Made by a program: the position numbers and the translations under genes. A DNA stretch of 64,000 bases from Rhodobacter sp. SGA-6-6 (GTDB lineage Bacteria; Pseudomonadota; Alphaproteobacteria; Rhodobacterales; Rhodobacteraceae), in the NCBI RefSeq assembly GCF_011043545.1, contig NZ_JAAKGP010000012.1:1-64000 (forward strand). Direction: 5' to 3'. Positions 53,767 through 62,040 of this stretch are shown here, one piece after another. Position 1 is the stretch's first letter. The number at the start of each line of letters is the position of its first letter. The notes under the pieces were generated by a model, which was given only the letters and a program-made list of their open reading frames with translations, was not told the DNA's origin and ran no database searches.

Positions 53767-55203
53767 TCAGACCTTGGCCTGCCCCATGCGCAGCGCATAA
53801 TAGACCGCGCCGCCGATGGCCACGCCGAAGAACCAGCCGTAGGTGCCCCACCAGGCCGGCAGGATCGTGGTGAAGGTCGGCAAGAGCGACGAGAACACGA
53901 TGCCGATGCCGAGCGCGATGAAGGCCTTGAGGTGCCAGCCGTTCTGGAACCGGAACTCGCCGTTCTCCTGGTAGAGGTCCGGCACGTTCAGCTGCGCCTT
54001 GCGGATCAGGTAATAGTCCACCATCATGATCCCGAAGATCGGCCCCATGGTCGAGCCGATGAAGTTGACGAAATTCGCTGCCCCCGTCTCCCAGGGAGAC
54101 CAGGGGAACAGGATCAGGCTGATGATCGCCGCGATATAGCCGCCGCCCTTGAAGCTGATCTTCGAGGGGAAGACGTTGGAAAAGTCGAAGGCGGCGGAGA
54201 CGAAGTTCGCCACCACGTTGATCCCCAGCGTCGCCACCGCGAAGGTCAGCGCGGCGAGGATGGCCAGGAACAGGCTGTCGAACTTGGCCGAGATCTGCTC
54301 GGGGTGGATCAGCACCTCGCCATAGACCGAATAGGCGGCGGTGGTGGTGACACCGGCGACCAGGCAGAAGGCCAGCAGGTTGACCGGCAGGCCCCAGAGG
54401 TTGCCCTTCATCAGCGCCTTCTCGTCGGTCGCATAGCGCGAGAAATCGCAGAAGTTCAGGTAGAGCGCGGCGAAATAGGTGATCCAGGTGGCGGCCACCG
54501 CAGCCAGCGCGGCAAAGCTGCCCGGGGCGGCGGTCACCCCTGCCCCGGCGGTGGCGGCGACCAGCACGTCCTGCGGGATTTCCGACCCGAAGGAGAAGGT
54601 GCCGGACTTCACCACCAGATAGACCGCCAGCACCAGCATGACGATCCAGACCGCGGGGCCGGCCCAGTCCTGGAACCGGCGCACCGTCTCCATCCCGTTC
54701 TGGATGATCATCAGCTGCGCGCCCCAGACCACCAGGAAGCAGATGAAGGTCAGGCTGGAATGGCCGAGGAAGGTGCTGGTCTGGTGGAACTCCAGGAGCG
54801 CCGGGCTGCGCACCAAGAGCGCCACCAGCGCGCCCGCGGCGGCGGCGGTCTGCGCGCCATACCAGAAGCAGGCCACCACGGCGCGGATCAGCGCCGGGGC
54901 ATTGGCGCCGAAGGTGCCGAAGGAGGCCCGCGCCAGCACCGGGAACGGCACGCCCGTCCTGACCCCGGCATTGCCGACCAGCGTCATCAGCACGAAGATC
55001 ACCAGCGAGCCGATGCCGATAGCGATGACGAAGTTCAGGAAGCTGCCGCAGAGCAGGAACAGGCTGGCGGCGAGGTAATAGCCCCAGAGGCTGTGCACGT
55101 CCGAGGTCCAGACGTTGAAGATCGAGAAGGCACCCCACTTCCTTTCGGTCGCGGGCGCCAGGTCCTCGTTGTGCAACGAGGGCGATGGATTGACGAGTTG
55201 CAT
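53767..55203 (-). CDS. NCS1-family nucleobase/hydantoin transporter
   Basis: The 478-residue protein has about twelve membrane spans and the NCS1 patterns (NVWTSDVHSLWGYYLAASLF, VLARASFGTFGANAPALIRA, FWYGAQTAA). It imports purines, pyrimidines, allantoin or hydantoins with Na+ or H+. The ATG at 55203 follows GGAAGGGGACAGTG. Neighbouring mmsA could process the beta-alanine arm of pyrimidine breakdown, making uracil-type substrates attractive. Substrate is not decided by sequence. Confidence 0.9.
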   Translation of the reverse strand: MQLVNPSPSLHNEDLAPATERKWGAFSIFNVWTSDVHSLWGYYLAASLFLLCGSFLNFVIAIGIGSLVIFVLMTLVGNAGVRTGVPFPVLARASFGTFGANAPALIRAVVACFWYGAQTAAAAGALVALLVRSPALLEFHQTSTFLGHSSLTFICFLVVWGAQLMIIQNGMETVRRFQDWAGPAVWIVMLVLAVYLVVKSGTFSFGSEIPQDVLVAATAGAGVTAAPGSFAALAAVAATWITYFAALYLNFCDFSRYATDEKALMKGNLWGLPVNLLAFCLVAGVTTTAAYSVYGEVLIHPEQISAKFDSLFLAILAALTFAVATLGINVVANFVSAAFDFSNVFPSKISFKGGGYIAAIISLILFPWSPWETGAANFVNFIGSTMGPIFGIMMVDYYLIRKAQLNVPDLYQENGEFRFQNGWHLKAFIALGIGIVFSSLLPTFTTILPAWWGTYGWFFGVAIGGAVYYALRMGQAKV

Positions 55204-55379
55204 CACTGTCCCCTTCCTTTTCATCGGGAGCGGCGTGCCCATTTTTTCGGCATCTGTCCGCGGGATCAGCTAACGCCGTTTCCGTCGGGTAAACAATCAA
55301 GCGAATCCCGAAAGGATTTTTCGTGATTTCTTGAAAAACTTACGGGAAACGAAGCGAAATTCCGGCTTGACCGCGCCCG

Positions 55380-56174
55380 TCAGGCTGCGGAGGCCAGCCG
55401 GCAGGGCAGGAACGGCTCCACCTTCACCGCCTCGCCCTCGAAGGTGCAGAAGGCGGCGGCGGGCACTTCGGTCCAGCCGCCCTCGTCCGCCTCCAGCGGC
55501 TCGGAGACCACCGCCATGCCCTGCCGGCTGGCCGACCAGCGGTAGTAGAGGCTGGGCGCGGCCTCGTCGGTGGCGTAGCGCACGGCATAGAGCCGGCGGC
55601 CGTCCGACAGCGCCGCGGTCATCCGCAGCCAGGGCAGCGCCCCCTTCTCGCGCGCCAGCCGGATGAACCGGGCCGAGGCGCGCTCCAGCGCGCCGCGCGG
55701 GTCGGCGTCCAGCCCCTCGGCAATGGCGGCGAGGAACAGCGCCTCGCTGTCGGTCGCGCCCTTGCGGTGCGGATAAAGGTGATCCGGGATCATCATGTCG
55801 GCGTCGCGGCGGAACTTCTCGTAGCCGCCGACCTGGCCGTTGTGCATGAAGCTCCACACCCCATGGACGAAGGGGTGGCAGTTGTTGCGGCTGGTCGCCG
55901 TGCCGGTGGAGGCGCGGACATGGGCGAGGAACAGGCCGGATTTCACCTGCGCGGTCAGGCTGCGCAGGTTGGGGTCCGACCAGGCCGGCATCACGTCGCG
56001 GTAAAGCCCCGGGTCCGGCCGGTCGCCATACCAGGCCACGCCGAAGCCGTCGGCGTTGATCGCGGTATGGCATTGGGTGGCGCAATGGGACTGGTGGATC
56101 AGCGAATGGCCCGGGCGGCTGATGATCTCCTCCAGGAAGATCGGAGCGCCGGAATAGGCGGCCCACCGGCACAT
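55380..56174 (-). CDS. YafJ-type class II glutamine amidotransferase
   Basis: The 264-residue protein starts MCRWAAYSG, so Cys2 is the N-terminal nucleophile of the Ntn-hydrolase fold. GFGVAWYG, HVRASTGTATSRNNCHPFVHG, FMHNGQVGGYE and TDSEALF are family motifs. It probably hydrolyses glutamine or gamma-glutamyl compounds. A partner synthetase is not seen. Standalone gene. Confidence 0.92.
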   Translation of the reverse strand: MCRWAAYSGAPIFLEEIISRPGHSLIHQSHCATQCHTAINADGFGVAWYGDRPDPGLYRDVMPAWSDPNLRSLTAQVKSGLFLAHVRASTGTATSRNNCHPFVHGVWSFMHNGQVGGYEKFRRDADMMIPDHLYPHRKGATDSEALFLAAIAEGLDADPRGALERASARFIRLAREKGALPWLRMTAALSDGRRLYAVRYATDEAAPSLYYRWSASRQGMAVVSEPLEADEGGWTEVPAAAFCTFEGEAVKVEPFLPCRLASAA

Positions 56175-56279
56175 CAGCGGGGCCCTCTGCTCTGGGTCAT
56201 GGTGTCACGCCTGCGTTGTTTTTCCGCGACTTTACCACGTTCCGGCGGTTGCGCGCGGGGAAAATCGCGCGGATTGGCG

Positions 56280-56573
56280 CTATTCGCCCACTTCCTCGAC
56301 CACCACCAGGTCGCGGATGCTGGCGCCCTTGGCATGGGCCAGCGCGGCCTGATAGGCGGGCGAGCGGTAGCATTCCACCGCCTTCTCCAGGCTGGGGAAC
56401 CGCGCCACCACGTTGCGGGCGCGGTCGTTGCCCTCCAGCTGCACATAGCGCCCGCCGCGGGCGAGGAAGATCCCGCCATGGGCGGCGATGGCGGGACCGG
56501 CCTCCTTGGCGTAGCGGCCATAGGCCTCGGCGTCGGTCACATCGACATGGGCGATCCAGAGGGCGGTTGGCAT
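56280..56573 (-). CDS. DUF1330 protein
   Basis: The 97-residue protein is a dimeric alpha-beta barrel of the DUF1330 type (MPTALWIAHVDVTDAEAYGR, PAIAAHGGIFLARGG, FPSLEKAVECYRSPAYQAAL). It is soluble and has no known enzyme activity. It starts 2 bp after the alaS stop and is probably co-transcribed with it. Confidence 0.9.
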   Translation of the reverse strand: MPTALWIAHVDVTDAEAYGRYAKEAGPAIAAHGGIFLARGGRYVQLEGNDRARNVVARFPSLEKAVECYRSPAYQAALAHAKGASIRDLVVVEEVGE

Positions 56574-56575
56574 GG

Positions 56576-59230
56576 TCAGGCTCCGATCAGGGTTTCCGCG
56601 GCCTTGATGGCGGCTTCGGCCGCGGCGATGTCGGCGCCGCCGGCCTGCGCCAGGTCGGGCCGGCCGCCGCCGCCCTTGCCGCCCATGGCCTCGGCCGCGG
56701 CCTTGACCAGCGTCACGGCGGACAGCCGCGCGGTCAGGTCGGCGGTGACGCCGGCGGCCACCGCGGGCTTGGCCCCGGTGTCGGCGATCAGCAGCACGGC
56801 GCCCGAGCCGAGGCGGGACTTCATCTCGTCGATCAGCGCCGGCAGGTCCTTGCCGGAGACGCCCTGCAGCACCTGGGCGACGAACTTCACCCCGTTGATC
56901 TCGCGGGCTTCCGGCCCGGCGGCCTTGCCGCCCATGGCCAGCTCGCGCCGCAGCGTGGCGACCTCGTTCTCCAGCTTGCGGCGGTCCTCGGCCAGCGCCT
57001 TCACCCGGTCCACCGCCTCGCCAAGCGGGGCCTTCAGCGCGGCGGCGATCTCGGCCAGCTGCGCGCCCTGCCCGCGCAGGTGGTCCAGCGCCGCCTGCCC
57101 GGTCAGCGCCTCGACCCGCCGCACCCCGGCGCTGGAGGCGCTGTCGCCCAGCATCACCAGCGCGCCGATGTCGCCGGTCCGCGCCACATGGGTGCCGCCG
57201 CAAAGCTCCAGCGAATAGGTCCGCCCGTCCGCGCCCTTGCCGGAGCCGTCCTGCCAGCCCATCGACACCACCCGCACCTCGTCGCCGTATTTCTCGCCGA
57301 AGAGCGCCTGCGCGCCGATGGCGCGGGCGTCGTCCGGGGTCATGATCCTTGTCTCCACCGGGGCGTTCTGGCGGATGAAGGCATTGACCTCGGCCTCCAC
57401 CTGCGCCAGTTCCGCCGGGCTCAGCGCCTGCGAATGGCTGAAATCGAAGCGCAGCCGGTCGGGCGCGTTCAAGGACCCCTTCTGCGCCACATGGTCGCCG
57501 AGCGCACGGCGCAGCGCCTCATGCAACAGGTGCGTCGCCGAGTGGTTGGCGCGGATCTGGCTGCGGCGGCCGTGCGCGACCTCCAGCTTGGCCGGCTGGC
57601 CCTTGCTGATCCCGCCTTCCGCCACCCGACCGATGTGGATGAACACCCCGGCGGCCTTCCTGGTGTCCGTCACCTCGACCATGCCGGTGTCGGTGCGGAT
57701 CAGCCCGGTGTCGCCGACCTGGCCGCCGCTTTCGGCGTAGAACGGGGTCTGGTTGACCACCACCTGCACCGCCTCGCCCGCCTGGGCCGCGCCGATCTCG
57801 GCGCCGTCGCGCACCAGCGCCAGCACCACGCCTTCCGCCGTCTCGGTGTCGTAGCCGAGGAATTCGGTCACGCCGCGGTCTTCCGCCAGCTCGAACCAGA
57901 TCTTCGCATCCTTGGCCTCGCCCGAGCCCGCCCAGGCCGCCCGGGCCTTGGCCTTCTGCTCGGCCATGGCATCGTCGAAGCCGGCCACATCCACTGCCCG
58001 GCCCTTCTCGCGCAGCGCGTCCTGGGTCAGGTCCAGCGGGAAGCCGTAGGTGTCGTAAAGCTTGAACGCCGCCGCCCCGGGCAGGTCGGCGCCCTCCGGC
58101 AGCCGGGCCAGCTCGTCGTCCAGCAGCCGCAGGCCGCGGTCCAGCGTCTGCTTGAACCGGGTCTCCTCCAGCTTCAGCGTCTCCTCGATCAGCGCCTGCG
58201 CCCGCTGCAACTCGGGGTAAGCCCCGCCCATCTGGCGCACCAGCGCCGGCACCAGCCGATACATCACCGGGTCCTGCGCGCCCAGCAGATGCGCATGCCG
58301 CATCGCCCGCCGCATGATCCGCCGCAGCACATAGCCGCGGCCCTCGTTCGAGGGCATCACCCCGTCGGCGATCAGAAAGGAGGTCGACCGCAGGTGGTCG
58401 GCGATCACCCTGTGGCTGGTCTTGCCCGGCCCGTCCGGGTCCTGATGGGTGGCATGGGCCGAGGCCTCGATCAGGCTGCGCATCAGGTCGGTGTCGTAGT
58501 TGTCGTGCTTGCCCTGCAACAGCGCGCCGATCCGCTCCAGCCCCATGCCGGTGTCGATCGACTTCGCCTCCAGCTCGCGGCGCGAGCCGTCCTCGAACTG
58601 CTCGAACTGCATGAAGACGTTGTTCCAGATCTCGATGAAACGGTCCCCGTCCTCCTGCGCCGACCCGGGCGGGCCGCCCCAGATATGGTCGCCGTGGTCG
58701 TAGAAGATCTCGGTGCAGGGGCCGCAGGGGCCGGTCGGGCCCATCATCCAGAAGTTGTCGTTGGTGGCGATGCGGATGATCCGCTCATCCGGCAGGCCCG
58801 CCACCTTCTTCCAGATCGCCGCCGCCTCGTCGTCGGTGTGGTAGACGGTGACCAGCAGCCGGTCCTTGTTCAGGCCGAAATCCTTGGTCAGCAGTTCCCA
58901 GGCCAGCGGGATGGCGGTTTCCTTGAAATAGTCGCCGAAGGAGAAATTCCCCAGCATCTCGAAGAAGGTATGGTGCCGCGCGGTATAGCCGACATTGTCG
59001 AGGTCATTGTGCTTGCCCCCCGCGCGGACGCATTTCTGCGCCGTGGTGGCGCGGCTGTAGTCGCGGGTCTCGACCCCGGTGAACAGGTTCTTGAACTGCA
59101 CCATGCCCGAGTTGGTGAACATCAGCGTCGGGTCGTTCCGGGGCACCAGCGGGCTGCTGTCGACGACCCGGTGGCCGTTCCGCCGGAAGAAATCGAGGAA
59201 GGTGGAGCGGATGTCGTTCAGGGACGCCAT
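56576..59230 (-). CDS. alaS: Alanyl-tRNA synthetase
   Basis: The 884-residue class II synthetase has the catalytic core ([37 protein letters not shown]), the editing domain with [11 protein letters not shown] and [10 protein letters not shown], and the C-terminal C-Ala oligomerisation domain. It mischarges little because of editing. It is downstream of recA with 334 bp between. The order cckA-recA-alaS is typical of the order. Confidence 0.98.
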   Translation of the reverse strand: MASLNDIRSTFLDFFRRNGHRVVDSSPLVPRNDPTLMFTNSGMVQFKNLFTGVETRDYSRATTAQKCVRAGGKHNDLDNVGYTARHHTFFEMLGNFSFGDYFKETAIPLAWELLTKDFGLNKDRLLVTVYHTDDEAAAIWKKVAGLPDERIIRIATNDNFWMMGPTGPCGPCTEIFYDHGDHIWGGPPGSAQEDGDRFIEIWNNVFMQFEQFEDGSRRELEAKSIDTGMGLERIGALLQGKHDNYDTDLMRSLIEASAHATHQDPDGPGKTSHRVIADHLRSTSFLIADGVMPSNEGRGYVLRRIMRRAMRHAHLLGAQDPVMYRLVPALVRQMGGAYPELQRAQALIEETLKLEETRFKQTLDRGLRLLDDELARLPEGADLPGAAAFKLYDTYGFPLDLTQDALREKGRAVDVAGFDDAMAEQKAKARAAWAGSGEAKDAKIWFELAEDRGVTEFLGYDTETAEGVVLALVRDGAEIGAAQAGEAVQVVVNQTPFYAESGGQVGDTGLIRTDTGMVEVTDTRKAAGVFIHIGRVAEGGISKGQPAKLEVAHGRRSQIRANHSATHLLHEALRRALGDHVAQKGSLNAPDRLRFDFSHSQALSPAELAQVEAEVNAFIRQNAPVETRIMTPDDARAIGAQALFGEKYGDEVRVVSMGWQDGSGKGADGRTYSLELCGGTHVARTGDIGALVMLGDSASSAGVRRVEALTGQAALDHLRGQGAQLAEIAAALKAPLGEAVDRVKALAEDRRKLENEVATLRRELAMGGKAAGPEAREINGVKFVAQVLQGVSGKDLPALIDEMKSRLGSGAVLLIADTGAKPAVAAGVTADLTARLSAVTLVKAAAEAMGGKGGGGRPDLAQAGGADIAAAEAAIKAAETLIGA

Positions 59231-59564
59231 GTTGCGGGGCCTTTCCGGGGGCGATACGGGCAGATACGGGGGCAATCGGCCCCCGTTTAGCCGCGGTTTC
59301 CCGGCCTGTCCACGGGCGGAACGCATGGGCCGCGAAAAAGGCCGGAGCGGGCGCCTCCGGCCTTTCCTGTCCCTAGCGGGTCTGCTTCCGAGGGCCAGCC
59401 GACAGCGCCCGCCTCGCCCGCTCGGCCCTCCTGTCCCTGCGCGGGCAGGCTTCCTCCGGGCTTCACTGGCGCGTCCTGCCCCGGCGGTAGGCCTGGTCCC
59501 TGCGCGGCGGGGCCACCACCGCGGCACCGAAGCGCGCGGTTGCGCCTCCCCGTGCAGGCGGGCC
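59231..59564. other. 334-bp non-coding region between recA and alaS
   Basis: It contains the recA terminator (59335-59365) close to alaS and a C/G-rich stretch with loosely repeated GTCCCTGCGCGG near 59434 and 59507. No frame looks coding. The alaS promoter should lie in the left part, close to 59231, but no clear element is seen. Confidence 0.5.
59335..59365 (-). terminator. Terminator downstream of recA
   Basis: On the minus strand AAAGGCCGGAG and CTCCGGCCTTT form a stem followed by TTTTT. The direction is that of recA, 200 bp after its stop. Confidence 0.75.
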
Positions 59565-60638
<1,074 letters not shown>

Positions 60639-60687
60639 CTCCGTCTCCTTATTCCACAGCCACCGGGGGGCGGCAATGCTTGCCCGT

Positions 60688-60702
60688 GTTCCGCCTCTGT
60701 TC
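60688..60702 (-). promoter_or_regulatory. LexA (SOS) box of recA, alphaproteobacterial type
   Basis: GTTC-CGCCTCT-GTTC on the plus strand, which is GAAC-N7-GAAC on the recA strand. Alphaproteobacterial LexA binds direct repeats of this form. It is 50-64 bp before the recA start. Confidence 0.85.
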
Positions 60703-60841
60703 TGCCCGTTATGGGGGTAAACCGGGAACATTTCAACCGGGATCGTCACGAATCCAGCTTTTGCGCGATTTCCTTAAGGGATAGTTTACGCCGACAGGAA
60801 AAACGGCCCGCAAAGGGCCTTGTGCGGTGAAAGGGGCAGGA

Positions 60842-61441
60842 ATGCTGGTGTTCTGGGAGGCGCGGCTGGTGTTCCTGGCCACGCCGAAGACGGGGTCGAC
60901 GGCGATCGCCGCCGCGCTCGAATCGCTGGCGGCGGTGTCGGTGCAGCGGCCGCCGGTGCTGAAGCACACCACCGTCCACCGCTTCCGCCGCTTCTTCGGC
61001 CCCTATCTGGAGGCGGCGTCCAAGGCCGACTGGACCGTGGTCGCCCTGATGCGCGAGCCGCGGGACTGGCTGGGGTCCTGGTATCGCTTCCGCCAGCGCG
61101 AGGGCACCGAGCCGGGGAAATCCACCCGCGGGATGAGCTTCGACGATTTCGTGCGCGCCTGGTGCTCCGACCCCCGCCCCGATTTCGCCGATGTCGGCAG
61201 CCAGGAACGCTTCCTGCGCCCGCGCCAGGGCCAGGGGGTGGACCGCCTCTTCCGCTACGAGGAAATCGACACCTTCGTGCATTTCCTCGAGGACCGGCTG
61301 GACTGCGAGATCATCCTGCCGCGCCTGAACGTCTCGCCCCCCGGCCAGACCGGGCTGTCGCCGGAGACCGAGGCCCTGCTGCACCAGACCGCCGCTGCGG
61401 ATTTCGCGCTCTACGACCGGCTGACGCATCCAGAGGGCTGA
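60842..61441 (+). CDS. Sulfotransferase-family protein
   Basis: The 199-residue protein has the sulfotransferase PAPS-binding loop TPKTGSTAIA (residues 14-23). Downstream positions carry VALMREPRDWLGSWYRFR, the second (3'-phosphate) motif. It is short, with only the minimal core. The substrate is unknown; carbohydrate or lipid headgroups are typical. AGGGGCAGG precedes the ATG at 60842. It stands between recA and cckA, which are adjacent in many relatives. Confidence 0.82.
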   Translation: MLVFWEARLVFLATPKTGSTAIAAALESLAAVSVQRPPVLKHTTVHRFRRFFGPYLEAASKADWTVVALMREPRDWLGSWYRFRQREGTEPGKSTRGMSFDDFVRAWCSDPRPDFADVGSQERFLRPRQGQGVDRLFRYEEIDTFVHFLEDRLDCEIILPRLNVSPPGQTGLSPETEALLHQTAAADFALYDRLTHPEG

Positions 61442-61510
61442 GGCCGGGTGCTTCCCCGACAAGACCTGCCGCCCGGGGCAACGGACGGATGCGGGTTCGG
61501 TGGGCCGCTC

Positions 61511-61745
61511 CCTTGATCCAACATCCGCGACCGGCTGCGAAGCGGGAACGGATGATCGCCGTCAGCGCATTCGGCAGGGTCCGATCCGACAGTCCCGCGG
61601 CCCGCTGCGAAGCGGGAATGGGCCGTCAGCGCATTTTGATCCGATGGCCCCGGCCCGCGGCGAAGCAGGAGCGGGCGATCGCCGTCAGCGCATTCGGCAG
61701 GTCCCTTGATCCGGCAGTCCCGCGGCCCGCTGCGAACCGCCCGAG
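61511..61745. repeat. Tandem array of about four 45-68-bp hairpin units
   Basis: Units begin at about 61511, 61579, 61635 and 61702. A typical unit reads CCTTGATCCGACAGTCCCGC, GGCCCGCTGCGAAGCGGGAA and GATCGCCGTCAGCGCATTCG. Units 1, 2 and 4 contain CGCTGCGAA-type hairpins, best as CCCGCT GCGA AGCGGG with a GNRA-type loop. Unit 2 lacks the GATCGCC and CGGCAGG blocks, and unit 4 is truncated. The array is downstream of the sulfotransferase and not coding. Confidence 0.8.
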
Positions 61746-62040
61746 ACCATGGCTCCTGTGGGCCGACGGGAACCGCCGCTCCGCAGCGGGCAATCCGGGA
61801 GGCTCGCCCTCGCCCTTCCCGCCGCCGGCCCGCTTCGCTCCGTTCGGGCCGCGAGAGGGACCGGCTTCTCCATCCCTGCCCGCCTAGGTTCCGGCCATCT
61901 TTCGCCAGCCGCGGGAAGCGCCCGACTCTCGCTCCACTTTCCCAACATGGCGGCCGTCCGCCTCCAGACCGCCGCTCGGCTCCCCTCCTTCACCCCGCGG
62001 GCCTGTCCTGCCCCGCGGGCGTGACCGCCCCTTCCCCCCC
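61746..62040. other. Non-coding tail between the tandem array and cckA
   Basis: The 295-bp region continues with degenerate hairpin fragments such as CGCAGCGGGCAATCCGGG and CGCTTCGCTCCGTTCGGGC. No gene, promoter or terminator is clear. Both neighbours converge here. Confidence 0.45.

Noticed and set aside
56216-59290. Plus-strand frame of 1024 codons opposite alaS
   Set aside because: It mirrors the codons of alaS, is full of His/Gln/Arg/Gly and matches no fold. Antisense frames of this length are common at 70% GC.
61500-61709. Frame with repeated DRRQRIRQ residues in the tandem array
   Set aside because: The repetition comes from the DNA repeat units, which vary in length by non-multiples of three. 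No ribosome-binding site precedes it.
61511-61745. Possible CRISPR array
   Set aside because: The units are directly adjacent without unique spacers and differ by block deletions. No cas gene is near.
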